Under the pieces are notes generated by a model that did not search any database, had not been told where the DNA came from, and saw only the letters and a program-made list of their open reading frames with translations. Positions 8,801-17,219 of a stretch of 64,000 nucleotides of DNA are shown one piece after another; the stretch's first letter is position 1; each line of letters starts with the position of its first letter. The DNA comes from Streptomyces sp. PKU-EA00015 (lineage in GTDB: Bacteria; Actinomycetota; Actinomycetes; Streptomycetales; Streptomycetaceae), in NCBI RefSeq assembly GCF_013387495.1, contig NZ_JABZEE010000011.1, positions 186,001 through 250,000 on the forward strand. The letters run 5' to 3'. The translations under genes were made by a program, and so were the position numbers.

Positions 8801-8831
8801 TTCCTGCCGGGCACGGCCGCGCGTCTGCGGC

Positions 8832-10127
8832 TCAGCCCTCCAGGAACGCCACCAGCGCGTTCGCCAGCAGGTACGGGTCGTCCGCGCCGCACAGTTCGCG
8901 GGCGCTGTGCATCGACAGGATCGCGACGCCGATGTCCACGGTCGCGATGCCGTGCCGGGCCGCGGTGATGGGGCCGATCGTGGTGCCGCACGGCATCGCG
9001 TTGTTCGACACGAACGTCTGCCACGGCACGCCGGCCTTCTCGCAGGCCGCGGCGAACACGGCCCGGCCGCTGCCGTCGGTGGCGTAGCGCTGGTTGACGT
9101 TGACCTTGAGGATGGGGCCGCCGTTGGCGCGGGGGTGGTGCGTGGGGTCGTGGCGCTCGCCGTAGTTGGGGTGGACTGCGTGGCCGGTGTCGGAGGACAG
9201 ACAGATGGTCCCGGCGAAGGCGCGGGCCCGGTCCTCCAGGGTGCCGCCGCGCGAGAAGACCGAGCGCTCCAGCACCGAACCGAGCAGCGGTCCCTCGGCG
9301 CCGGTGTCGGACTGGGAGCCGTTCTCCTCGTGGTCGAAGGCGGCGAGGACGGGGATGTACGGCAGCTCGCCGGAGGCGGCGACCGCGGTCAGCGCGGCCG
9401 TGCCCGCGTGGACGGACAGGAGGTTGTCCATCCGGGGGCCGGCCAGGAGCTCGCGGTCGCGGCCGAGGTAGGCGGGCGGTTCGATGGCATGGACCATCAG
9501 GTCCCAGCCGGTGACCTCGCCCTCGCCGACGCCCGACTCCTCCTCCAGGAACCGGATCAGGTCCCCCTCCTCGACGTCGCCGAGGCCCCAGACGGGCTGC
9601 ATGTGGCGCTGGCGGTCCAGCTTGAGGCCGTCGGTGTTGACCGAGCGGTCCAGGTGGACGGCGAGCTGGGGGACGCGGAGCAGCGGGCGGTCGACGTTGA
9701 CGAGCCGGTGCGAGCCGTCGCGCAGGGTCAGCCGGCCGGCCAGGCCCAGGTCGCGGTCGAGCCAGGTGTTGAGGAGCGTCCCGCCGTAGATCTCGACGGC
9801 GACCTGTCGCCAGCCGTGGGAGCCGGTGTCCGGCAGGGGCTTGACCCGCAGGTTGGGGGAGTCGGTGTGGGCGCCGACGATGCGGAAGGGGGTGTGGGCC
9901 GAGGCGCCTTCCGGTACGTACCAGGCGATCAGCGCGCCGCCGCGCAGCACGTACCGGCCGCCTGCGTTGCCGTCCCAGGAATCGGTCTCCAGCAGGTGGC
10001 GGAAGCCGGCCTTCTCCAGCCGCTCGGCGGCCTCGGCCACGGCATGGTACGGCGAGGGTGCTGCCGTCAGGAAGGACATGAGGTCGTCGGTGTGACCGCG
10101 GTCGAAGCGGGGGGATGGGCTGCTCAT
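8832..10127 (-). CDS. M18 family aminopeptidase (aspartyl aminopeptidase type)
   Basis: The 431-residue cytosolic metallopeptidase shows conserved M18 segments: metal-ligand GAHTDSPNLRVKP, the EIYGGTLLNTWLDRDLGLAGR block, FDHEENGSQSDTGAEGP with catalytic Glu and ligands, and the final ATVDIGVAILSMHSARE ligand region. Full length matches the family (about 430). It removes N-terminal residues, preferably acidic ones, as a large homo-oligomer. The start at 10127 gives the standard N-terminus (DDLMSFLTAAPSPYHAV). It is a monocistronic gene in the same orientation as the acyl-CoA dehydrogenase upstream of it. Confidence 0.93.
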   Translation of the reverse strand: MSSPSPRFDRGHTDDLMSFLTAAPSPYHAVAEAAERLEKAGFRHLLETDSWDGNAGGRYVLRGGALIAWYVPEGASAHTPFRIVGAHTDSPNLRVKPLPDTGSHGWRQVAVEIYGGTLLNTWLDRDLGLAGRLTLRDGSHRLVNVDRPLLRVPQLAVHLDRSVNTDGLKLDRQRHMQPVWGLGDVEEGDLIRFLEEESGVGEGEVTGWDLMVHAIEPPAYLGRDRELLAGPRMDNLLSVHAGTAALTAVAASGELPYIPVLAAFDHEENGSQSDTGAEGPLLGSVLERSVFSRGGTLEDRARAFAGTICLSSDTGHAVHPNYGERHDPTHHPRANGGPILKVNVNQRYATDGSGRAVFAAACEKAGVPWQTFVSNNAMPCGTTIGPITAARHGIATVDIGVAILSMHSARELCGADDPYLLANALVAFLEG

Positions 10128-10223
10128 GGGTTCACCTTAACGAGGGGTGTGCGTGCGCCGGTTGCCGATGCGCGGCACCCCAGGTGGGCGGCCCTACGGG
10201 CTCCGCCGCGACGGTCTACGCGG

Positions 10224-10261
10224 CAGGGCCGCCGCCCGACGAGGTCGTGGCGGCGGCCCTG
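10224..10261 (-). terminator. Terminator of the acyl-CoA dehydrogenase gene
   Basis: A perfect 13-bp stem (CAGGGCCGCCGCC with its complement) and a 12-nt loop lie 19 nt downstream of the minus-strand stop at 10281. Confidence 0.65.
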
Positions 10262-10280
10262 TGCGAGGGTGCGGCCGAGG

Positions 10281-12107
10281 TCAGAACGCGGCCTCGTCGA
10301 GGTCCATCAGCGAGCCGTCGACGGTCTCGGCGAGCGCGCGCTCGACGGAGACGCCCGGCAGGACGTTGGCGGCGAAGAACTTCGCGGCCGCGATCTTGCC
10401 CTGGTAGAACGGCACGTCCTTGGCGGACGCGGTCGGCAGCTTCTCGGCGGCCACGGCGGCGCCGCGCAGCAGCAGGTAGGCGACGACGACATCACCGGAG
10501 ACCATCAGCAGCCGGGTGGTGTTGAGCCCGACCTTGTAGATGTTCTTGACGTCCTCGCCGGTGGCGATCAGGTCGTTCGTCATGGTGCCGACGATCGCCT
10601 CCAGGTCGACGGCCGCCTTGGCGAGCGCGTCGCGGGCCGGGGCGAGCTCGTCGCCGCCGGTGCCGACCGCGAGGAACTTCTTGATCTCCTCGGACAGCGC
10701 GTTCAGCGCCTGGCCCTGGTCGCGGACGATCTTCCGGAAGAAGTAGTCCTGGCCCTGGATGGCGGTGGTGCCCTCGTAGAGGGTGTCGATCTTGGCGTCG
10801 CGGATGTACTGCTCGACCGGGTACTCCTGGAGGTAGCCGGAGCCGCCGAAGGTCTGCAGCGACTGCGCCAGCTGCTCGTAGGACTTCTCCGAGCCGTAGC
10901 CCTTGACGATGGGCAGCAGCAGGTCGTTCAGCGCGACGAGGTCCTTGGCGTCCTCGCCGGCGGCCTCCTTGACGGCTATGTCGTCCTGGAGGGCGGCGGT
11001 GTAGAGCACCAGGGCGCGCATGCCCTCCGCGTAGGACTTCTGCGTCATGAGGGAGCGGCGCACGTCGGGGTGGTGCGTGATGGTGACCTTGGGCGCGGTC
11101 TTGTCCGCGAAGTTCTTCAGGTCCGGGCCCTGGACGCGCTCCTTGGCGTACTCCAGCGCGTTCAGGTAGCCGGTGGAGAGGGTGGCGATGGCCTTCGTGC
11201 CGACCATCATCCGGGCGAACTCGATGATCATGAACATCTGGCGGATGCCGTCGTGCTTGTCGCCGATCAGCCAGCCCTTGGCGGGGTGCTGGTCGCCGAA
11301 CGTCATCTCGCAGGTGTTGGAGGCCTTCAGGCCCATCTTGTGCTCGACGTTCGTCGCGTACACGCCGTTGCGCTCGCCCAGCTCGCCGGTCTCCCAGTCG
11401 AAGTGGTACTTCGGGACGAGGAAGAGGGACAGGCCCTTGGTGCCCGGACCGGCGCCCTCGGGGCGGGCGAGGACGTAGTGGAGGATGTTCTCCTCCATGT
11501 CGTGCTCACCGGAGGTGATGAAGCGCTTCACGCCCTCGATGTGCCAGGAGCCGTCCTCCTGCTGGATCGCCTTGGTGCGTCCGGCGCCGACGTCCGAGCC
11601 GGCGTCCGGCTCGGTGAGGACCATGGTGGAGCCCCAGCGCTTGTCGACCGCGATCTGGGCGACCTTCTTCTGCGCCTCGTTGCCCTCCGTGAAGAGGATG
11701 CCGGCGAAGGCGGGGCCCGAGGAGTACATCCAGACGGCCGGGTTGGAGCCGAGCAGCAGCTCCGCGTAGGACCAGATCAGGGAGCGGGGCGAGGTGGTGC
11801 CGCCGATCTCCTCCGGCAGGCCCAGGCGCCAGTACTCCGAGTCCATGAAGGCCTCGTAGCTCTTCTTGAAGGAGGCCGGGACCGGGGCGGTGTTGGTGGC
11901 GGGGTCGAACACCGGCGGGTTGCGGTCGGCGTCCGCGAAGGACTCGGCCAGCTCGTTCTCCGCGAGGCGGGCGATCTCCTCGAGGATCGACTTGGCGGTG
12001 TCGACGTCCATCTCCGCGAACGGGCCGGTGCCGTACAGCTTGTCGCGCCCGAGGACCTCGAAGAGGTTGAACTCGATGTCGCGGAGATTCGACTTGTAGT
12101 GCCCCAT
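10281..12107 (-). CDS. Acyl-CoA dehydrogenase (long FadE type)
   Basis: The 608-residue flavoenzyme oxidises acyl-CoA to trans-2-enoyl-CoA using FAD. It has the FadE5-type extended architecture: an N-terminal segment [20 protein letters not shown], the FAD/substrate core with [19 protein letters not shown], a catalytic-region Glu in [20 protein letters not shown], and a C-terminal helical extension. It is about 200 residues longer than short-chain enzymes, as is usual for long-chain actinobacterial members. The ATG at 12107 is chosen because homologous sequence begins there, although the frame stays open upstream through the divergent sseB-like gene. It is divergently transcribed from that gene, with a nested inverted repeat between them. 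Confidence 0.93.
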   Translation of the reverse strand: MGHYKSNLRDIEFNLFEVLGRDKLYGTGPFAEMDVDTAKSILEEIARLAENELAESFADADRNPPVFDPATNTAPVPASFKKSYEAFMDSEYWRLGLPEEIGGTTSPRSLIWSYAELLLGSNPAVWMYSSGPAFAGILFTEGNEAQKKVAQIAVDKRWGSTMVLTEPDAGSDVGAGRTKAIQQEDGSWHIEGVKRFITSGEHDMEENILHYVLARPEGAGPGTKGLSLFLVPKYHFDWETGELGERNGVYATNVEHKMGLKASNTCEMTFGDQHPAKGWLIGDKHDGIRQMFMIIEFARMMVGTKAIATLSTGYLNALEYAKERVQGPDLKNFADKTAPKVTITHHPDVRRSLMTQKSYAEGMRALVLYTAALQDDIAVKEAAGEDAKDLVALNDLLLPIVKGYGSEKSYEQLAQSLQTFGGSGYLQEYPVEQYIRDAKIDTLYEGTTAIQGQDYFFRKIVRDQGQALNALSEEIKKFLAVGTGGDELAPARDALAKAAVDLEAIVGTMTNDLIATGEDVKNIYKVGLNTTRLLMVSGDVVVAYLLLRGAAVAAEKLPTASAKDVPFYQGKIAAAKFFAANVLPGVSVERALAETVDGSLMDLDEAAF

Positions 12108-12151
12108 GGCGACGGCTCCGTAAGGATCGGAAGATGGACTTGTCGTCCACG

Positions 12152-12188
12152 TACCAGTAAGTAGCTTCGATGATGCTACCCGTCGGTA
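12152..12188. promoter_or_regulatory. Nested inverted repeat between divergent genes
   Basis: TACC...GGTA (12152-12155/12185-12188) encloses GTAGC...GCTAC (12161-12165/12175-12179) in the AT-richer interval upstream of the acyl-CoA dehydrogenase start. The layout suits a TetR-type operator for fatty-acid genes; no binding factor can be named. Confidence 0.4.
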
Positions 12189-12236
12189 ATAAGATGCAAC
12201 CCCTATCGGGGACTGTGACTCGTTACTCTTGCGCTC

Positions 12237-12689
12237 ATGTACGGCTACGACCAGACCCCGGGCGCACAGCAGCAGCAGTACGTGCCGCAACAGCCCTCCT
12301 ACGGAGAGCAGCCGCTGTACCCCGAGCCGTCGCCGCCGTCCCTGGCCGACGCGGTGCGGGCCTTCACGACGGGATCGATGTCGGCCGAGGACTTCCAGCA
12401 GATCTTCGCGACGTCGAAGGTCTACTGCCCGCGCGGCGACAACCCGGGCTTCCTGGCGCTGCACAACACCCAGCAGCCGGTCATCCCCATGTTCACGTCC
12501 CTCAAGGAGCTCCGCCGCTACGCGGGCAAGGACTCCAAGTACTTCGTCATCACCGGCGCCGAGGTGATCGACCTGCTGCCGACGGGGTACGGCTTCGTGC
12601 TCGACATGGAGGGTGACCACCGGATGGTCTTCGACGCGAAGGCCGTGGAGCAGATGGTCGACTTCGCCATGCGCCGGATGTACGGATAG
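12237..12689 (+). CDS. SseB family protein
   Basis: The 150-residue protein has a Gln/Pro/Tyr-rich N-terminal 35 residues ([18 protein letters not shown]) followed by an SseB N-terminal-like domain: [32 protein letters not shown] and [16 protein letters not shown]. SseB proteins have poorly known roles, often near type VII secretion or cell-envelope genes in actinobacteria. There is no signal peptide. It is divergent from the acyl-CoA dehydrogenase gene. Confidence 0.82.
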   Translation: MYGYDQTPGAQQQQYVPQQPSYGEQPLYPEPSPPSLADAVRAFTTGSMSAEDFQQIFATSKVYCPRGDNPGFLALHNTQQPVIPMFTSLKELRRYAGKDSKYFVITGAEVIDLLPTGYGFVLDMEGDHRMVFDAKAVEQMVDFAMRRMYG

Positions 12690-12718
12690 GAGCCGGCGGG
12701 CAGGTTGTGGGACCGGGG

Positions 12719-12744
12719 CGCCCGGGAGGAATTCCTCCCGGGCG
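12719..12744 (+). terminator. Perfect 26-bp palindrome after the sseB-like gene
   Basis: A gapless palindrome centred on GGAATTCC, with outer arms CGCCCGGGAGG, lies 30 nt after the SseB-family stop. It is followed by TTCGTCGTT. A terminator is the simplest reading, but a hairpin needs some loop, so an operator or dimer-protein site is also possible. Confidence 0.55.
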
Positions 12745-12809
12745 TTCGTCGTTCCCCGTGGCAAGAAGTTCAGGATTCAACTAAGCTGGTCGCACAAGGA
12801 GGTCCCGCC

Positions 12810-13793
12810 ATGCCCGCAGTGACTGTCGAGAACCCGCTCACCCTGCCGCGCGTCGCCGCGCCCGCCGACGCCGTGTCCCGGCCGGTGCTCGCCGTGACCA
12901 CGGCGCCCAGCGGCTTCGAAGGAGAGGGCTTCCCGGTGCGACGCGCGTTCGCCGGGATCAACTACCGCCACCTCGACCCGTTCATCATGATGGACCAGAT
13001 GGGCGAGGTGGACTACGCGCCGGGCGAGCCGAAGGGGACCCCCTGGCACCCGCACCGCGGCTTCGAGACCGTCACGTACCTGATCGACGGGACCTTCGTC
13101 CATCAGGACAGCAACGGCGGCGGCGGCACCATCCGGAACGGCGACACCCAGTGGATGACCGCCGGCTCCGGCCTGCTGCACATCGAGGCGCCGCCTGAGC
13201 AGCTCGTCCTGTCCGGCGGCCTGTTCCACGGGCTCCAGCTGTGGGTGAACCTGCCCGCCAAGGACAAGATGATGGACCCCCGCTACCAGGACATCCGCGG
13301 CGGCCAGGTCCGGCTGCTGACCTCGGCCGACGGCGGTGCGCTGCTGCGGATCATCGCCGGTGAGCTGGACGGTCACGAGGGTCCGGGCATCACCCACACC
13401 CCGATCACCATGATCCACGCGACGCTGCGCCCGGGTGCGCAGATCCGGCTGCCGTGGCGCGAGGACTTCAACGGCCTGGCGTACGTCCTCGCCGGACGCG
13501 GCGCGGTCGGCGAGGAGCGTCGGCCGATCCACATGGGCCAGACCGCGGTGTTCGGCGCCGGCGGCGTCGTCACCGTCTGGGCGGACGACACCCAGAACGG
13601 CTCGCACACCGGCGACCTGGAGATCGTGCTGCTGGGCGGCGCGCCGATCCGCGAACCGATGGCGCACTACGGGCCGTTCGTGATGAACACCCGCGAGGAG
13701 CTCCAGCAGGCCTTCGAGGACTTCCAGAAGGGCCGGCTCGGTACGATCCCCGCCGTCCACGGCATGCAGGAGTCCGGGCCGACCGTCGCCTGA
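12810..13793 (+). CDS. Pirin family protein
   Basis: The 327-residue bicupin has the N-terminal cupin with pirin metal ligands (two His in WHPHRGFETVTY, then His and Glu in GLLHIEAPP) and a degenerate C-terminal cupin. Pirins bind Fe(II); some have quercetinase activity, others regulate enzymes such as pyruvate dehydrogenase E1. The ATG at 12810 follows AGGAGG at a good distance; a longer frame from 12705 is rejected because it crosses the palindrome. The gene is monocistronic, with its own terminator. Confidence 0.9.
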   Translation: MPAVTVENPLTLPRVAAPADAVSRPVLAVTTAPSGFEGEGFPVRRAFAGINYRHLDPFIMMDQMGEVDYAPGEPKGTPWHPHRGFETVTYLIDGTFVHQDSNGGGGTIRNGDTQWMTAGSGLLHIEAPPEQLVLSGGLFHGLQLWVNLPAKDKMMDPRYQDIRGGQVRLLTSADGGALLRIIAGELDGHEGPGITHTPITMIHATLRPGAQIRLPWREDFNGLAYVLAGRGAVGEERRPIHMGQTAVFGAGGVVTVWADDTQNGSHTGDLEIVLLGGAPIREPMAHYGPFVMNTREELQQAFEDFQKGRLGTIPAVHGMQESGPTVA

Positions 13794-13803
13794 CGGCGGA
13801 CCG

Positions 13804-13838
13804 GGCCAGGGGGCTGACGCCGTGTCACCCCCCTGGCC
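13804..13838 (+). terminator. Terminator of the pirin gene
   Basis: A perfect 10-bp stem (GGCCAGGGGG with its complement) and a 15-nt loop lie directly after the pirin stop codon. Confidence 0.65.
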
Positions 13839-13882
13839 GCTCCGGCAGGACGCGGAACGGGGGGCGTGATCGGCTGGGCACC

Positions 13883-14974
13883 GTGCAGACCCCTCACGTC
13901 CGGCCCGTCCTCCCCGATCCCGTGCGCCGACTCGCGGCCTGGTGCGTGGTCGTGCTGCTGCTGACGGGGGTCGCGGCGGTCGGCGTCTGGCTGGTCGTCA
14001 CGCTCAAGACCTCCGTCACGGCGGTCCTGCTGGCGCTGCTCGGCACCGCACTGCTCGGACCGCTGTACCGGCGGCTCCTGCGCATGAAGGTGCGGCGCTC
14101 GCCGGCCGCCGGACTGACGTGCGCGGCCGTGCTCGCGGTCGTCGGCGGCGCGGCCTACATCGTGGTCAACGCGCTGCTGGAGACCGGCGACCAGATCATC
14201 TCCTCGCTCCGGCGGGCCGCCCGGGACCTCGCCCAGCACTTCGGCGCGGCGGGCACCTCGCTCGACGACGTCGCGGCCAACGCCAAGGAACTGCTGAGCA
14301 AGTTCGGCGGGACGGCCGCGTCCGGCGTGATCTCGGGACTGAGCGTGGTCGGCGAGATGATCGCCGTCGCCGTGCTGGCGCTGCTGCTCGTCTTCTTCTT
14401 CCTGCGCGACTCCGACCGCGCCGTCCTCACTCTGCGCTCCCTCGTCCCGCGCTCCACCGGCGACACCGCGGAGGCGATGGCCCGCCGCGCCTTCGAGGCG
14501 GTCGAGGGCTTCATGCGCGGAACCACCTTCATCGCGCTGATCGACGCCCTGTGCATCACCGTCGGGCTGCTGATCCTGCGCGTGCCCGGCGCGGTCGGCC
14601 TCGGGGCGCTGGTGTTCGTCGGCGCCTACATCCCGTACCTGGGGGCCTTCATCTCCGGCGCCGTCGCCGTACTCGTCGCGCTCGCCGACCGCGGATTCGT
14701 GATCGCGCTCTGGGTTCTGGGCGTCGTGCTCGCCGTCCAGGTGCTCGAAGGCCACGTGCTCCAGCCGATGATCCAGAGCCGTACGGTCCAGATGCACCCG
14801 GCCGTGGTGATGCTGGCGATCACGGCCGGGGCGAGCCTGGCCGGCATCCTCGGGATGCTGCTCGCCGTGCCCGTCACCGCCGCCGCCTTCGGCGTGATCG
14901 GCGAGCTGCGGGCCCGTTACGCCACGGGCGCCCCGTCCGGCCCGTCCGGGCCCTCGCCGGCGGCCGGCTCGTAG
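13883..14974 (+). CDS. AI-2E family transporter
   Basis: The protein has about 363 residues and seven to eight membrane segments. Two segments come at the N-terminus, then a soluble amphipathic region (about residues 95-150), then the family-typical C-terminal block GAYIPYLGAFISGAVAVLVA and LQPMIQSRTVQMHPAVVMLA. The family includes TqsA-type exporters and Na+/H+ antiporter-like proteins; real substrates are usually unknown. The GTG at 13883 is chosen because it gives a short cytoplasmic N-terminus; no clear ribosome site supports it. Its last 58 nt overlap the convergent SpoIIE-domain gene. Confidence 0.83.
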   Translation: MQTPHVRPVLPDPVRRLAAWCVVVLLLTGVAAVGVWLVVTLKTSVTAVLLALLGTALLGPLYRRLLRMKVRRSPAAGLTCAAVLAVVGGAAYIVVNALLETGDQIISSLRRAARDLAQHFGAAGTSLDDVAANAKELLSKFGGTAASGVISGLSVVGEMIAVAVLALLLVFFFLRDSDRAVLTLRSLVPRSTGDTAEAMARRAFEAVEGFMRGTTFIALIDALCITVGLLILRVPGAVGLGALVFVGAYIPYLGAFISGAVAVLVALADRGFVIALWVLGVVLAVQVLEGHVLQPMIQSRTVQMHPAVVMLAITAGASLAGILGMLLAVPVTAAAFGVIGELRARYATGAPSGPSGPSPAAGS

Positions 14975-17028
14975 AGCTCGAACCAGATCGACTTGCCCTC
15001 GCCTCTCGGGTCCACGCCCCAGACGTCCGCCAGCACCTCCATCAGCACCAGGCCGCGCCCGGACGACGCCATCTCGCCGGGACGGCGCTTGTGCGGGAGC
15101 TCGTCGCTCGGGTCGGTGACCTCCACGCGCAGCCTGCGGCCCTTCTCCCCATGGGCGACCTCGGCGGCCAGCAGGGCGTTGCCGTCCGTGTGGACGAGCA
15201 CGTTGGTGACCATCTCGGAGACCATCAGCACCGCGGAGTCGATCTGCTCCTCGTCCGACCAGTCGTGCAGCAGCTCGCGCACCTGCTGCCTCGCCGCCGC
15301 GATCCGCTCCGGCTGCGCCTGCGCGACGCTCATCGCCGTGCGCCGGGTGGGCCGCCGGGCGGGCTCGGCCTCCCGGGTGAGCAGCAGGACCGCGATGTCG
15401 TCCTCGCGCCGGTCGGCCAGCGGGCCGGTCGTGTAGTGCGAGGTCGGTCCGTGGACGGCCTGGACGAGGGTGTCGGCGAGATCCTCCAGGGGCCGGCCCG
15501 CGTTCCCCTCCAGCACGGCCCGCAGCCGCGCCCAGCCGGTGTCCAGGTCGTGCCCGCCGGTCTCCAGGAGCCCGTCCGTGCAGATCATCAGCGTCACGCC
15601 GGCCTCCAGCACGAACCGGGTCGTCGGATAGTCCGTGTCCGGGTCGATGCCGAGCGGCAGTCCGCCCTCGGTGGCCCGGAGCAGCACGGTGCCGTCGGAG
15701 GTGATCACGGCGGGCTCGGGATGGCCGGCGCGGGCGATCTCGACCAGGCCGGTGGACGGCTCGACCTCCAGGTAGAGGCAGGTGGCGAATCTGGGGCCCG
15801 CGTGGTCGCCGGTCTCGTGCGCGTCCGTGACGCCGTGCAGGAAGCGGGAGGCACGGGAGAGGACCGCATCGGGCCGGTGGCCCTCGGAGGCGTACGCGCG
15901 CAGGGCGATCCGCAGCTGGCCCATGAGCCCAGCGGCGCGCACGTCGTGGCCCTGCACGTCGCCGATGACCAGCGCCACACGTCCGGACGGCAGCGGGATC
16001 ATGTCGTACCAGTCGCCGCCGACCTGGAGTCCGCCGCCGGTGGGCACGTACCGGGCGGCCACGGTCATGCCCGGGATGCCGGGGCCGAGCGTCGGCATCA
16101 TCGTGCGCTGGAGGCCGAGCGAGAGTTCCCGTTCGGACTCGGCGGCCCCGGCGCGGGCGAGCGCCTGGGCGAGCATGCGGGCCACGGTGGTCAGCACCGA
16201 GCGCTCGTCGGGGGTGAAGGCGACCGGGTGGCGGAAGGCGGCCATCCACGCGCCGATGGTGCGCCCGGCGACGATCAGCGGCAGGAAGGCCCACGACCGG
16301 CGGCCGAAGCGCCGGGCGAGCGGCCAGGTGACGGGAAAGCGGCGGCGGTAGTCGTCCGGCGTCGGCAGGTAGATCGCGCGGCCGGTACGGACGACCTCGG
16401 AGGCCGGGTAGTCGGTGTCCAGCGGCAGGTCGCTGAAGGGCTCGTCGTCGCCCTCGCCGTGCCCGTGGTGGCCGATGATCGTCAGCCGGTCGCCGCGGAC
16501 GCCGAAGACGGCGAGTCCGTCGGGCGAGAAGCCCGGCATGGACAGGGACGCGGCGACGCGCAGGACCTCGGCCGTGGAGCGGGCCTCCGCCAGCGCGCGG
16601 CCCGCGTCCAGCAGGAACGCCTCGCGGGAGCGCCGCCAGTCGCCGGTGATCGACGTCTGGGCGGCGGTGGCGCTCGGCCTCGGCTCGGTGACCTCCTGGA
16701 TCGTGCCGATCAGCCGGTAGTGCGCGCCGTCGAGGACGGGCTTGCTGCGGCTGCGGACGGTGCGCAGGACCCGGCCCGCCCCGTCGACGATGCGCAGCCG
16801 CGCCTCGGCGAGGGTGCCCTCGGCGGCCGCGAGGGCGACGATCCCGTTCACCTCGTTCCAGTCGACCGGGTGGAAGCGGGAGCGCACGGCGGCCTCCGAG
16901 TACTCGCCGGGCTCCGCGGGCAGCCCCAGCAGCCGGGCGGCCTCCGCGTCGAGCGTGACCGTCCCGGACGCGTCGTCCCAGCGCCACAGGCCCGTCGCGA
17001 TGGCGGCCAGCACGTCCTCCGTACGCAT
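14917..17028 (-). CDS. PAS-GAF-SpoIIE phosphatase-HATPase (RsbU/RsbW fusion)
   Basis: The 703-residue signalling protein has four parts in order. A PAS domain (1-110) carries a WNEVNG helix. A GAF domain (about 140-300) follows. A PP2C-type SpoIIE phosphatase (about 320-530) shows the metal motifs GGDWYDMIPL, VIGDVQGHD, CTDGLLE and REDDIAVLLL. A C-terminal RsbW-like ATPase (about 560-690) has the N-box SEMVTNVLVHT and GRGLVLM. Such fusions dephosphorylate anti-anti-sigma factors and can also bind them, controlling SigB/SigF-like factors. No anti-anti-sigma gene is adjacent. ATG 17028 is preferred over GTG 17037, three codons upstream. The 3' end overlaps the AI-2E gene. Confidence 0.92.
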   Translation of the reverse strand: MRTEDVLAAIATGLWRWDDASGTVTLDAEAARLLGLPAEPGEYSEAAVRSRFHPVDWNEVNGIVALAAAEGTLAEARLRIVDGAGRVLRTVRSRSKPVLDGAHYRLIGTIQEVTEPRPSATAAQTSITGDWRRSREAFLLDAGRALAEARSTAEVLRVAASLSMPGFSPDGLAVFGVRGDRLTIIGHHGHGEGDDEPFSDLPLDTDYPASEVVRTGRAIYLPTPDDYRRRFPVTWPLARRFGRRSWAFLPLIVAGRTIGAWMAAFRHPVAFTPDERSVLTTVARMLAQALARAGAAESERELSLGLQRTMMPTLGPGIPGMTVAARYVPTGGGLQVGGDWYDMIPLPSGRVALVIGDVQGHDVRAAGLMGQLRIALRAYASEGHRPDAVLSRASRFLHGVTDAHETGDHAGPRFATCLYLEVEPSTGLVEIARAGHPEPAVITSDGTVLLRATEGGLPLGIDPDTDYPTTRFVLEAGVTLMICTDGLLETGGHDLDTGWARLRAVLEGNAGRPLEDLADTLVQAVHGPTSHYTTGPLADRREDDIAVLLLTREAEPARRPTRRTAMSVAQAQPERIAAARQQVRELLHDWSDEEQIDSAVLMVSEMVTNVLVHTDGNALLAAEVAHGEKGRRLRVEVTDPSDELPHKRRPGEMASSGRGLVLMEVLADVWGVDPRGEGKSIWFELYEPAAGEGPDGPDGAPVA

Positions 17029-17165
17029 GGCCCTCACCCTATTCCGGCCCCCAAGGTCATGACGCGCCGGACGGTGTCACGGGGCAGCGGCCAGACAGCC
17101 GGGCCTCGCGGCCGGCCGATGTGACGCTGTCGCGTCTATGTCAATGAGCCGCGGCGGGGCCGGGC

Positions 17166-17186
17166 GGTAACCTTGCAAAGGTTGCC
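17166..17186 (+). promoter_or_regulatory. Inverted repeat upstream of aspS
   Basis: AACCTT-GCA-AAGGTT, extended to 9 bp with one G-T pair, lies 33 nt before the aspS start and contains a TANNNT-like TAACCT. It could be an operator over the -10 region or a hairpin in the leader. Confidence 0.4.
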
Positions 17187-17219
17187 CGACCCCGACACTC
17201 CAAGACTGGATGAACGACG

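Noticed and set aside
8907..12164. Very long open frame on the plus strand antisense to the aminopeptidase and acyl-CoA dehydrogenase genes
   Set aside because: High GC3 on the sense strand removes stops from this antisense frame; composition is Val/Gly/Arg/Asp-rich and no family is seen.
10281..12764. Longer N-terminus for the acyl-CoA dehydrogenase (start at 12764)
   Set aside because: The extension runs antisense through the SseB-family gene and has no homologous sequence; the conserved N-terminus begins at 12107.
12705..12809. Upstream GTG start for the pirin gene
   Set aside because: It would put the 26-bp palindrome inside the coding sequence; ATG 12810 has a proper ribosome site.
13667..16987. 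Frame of about 1100 codons on the minus strand over the SpoIIE gene
   Set aside because: It is another frame of the true gene, rich in Arg and Gly, without domain motifs.
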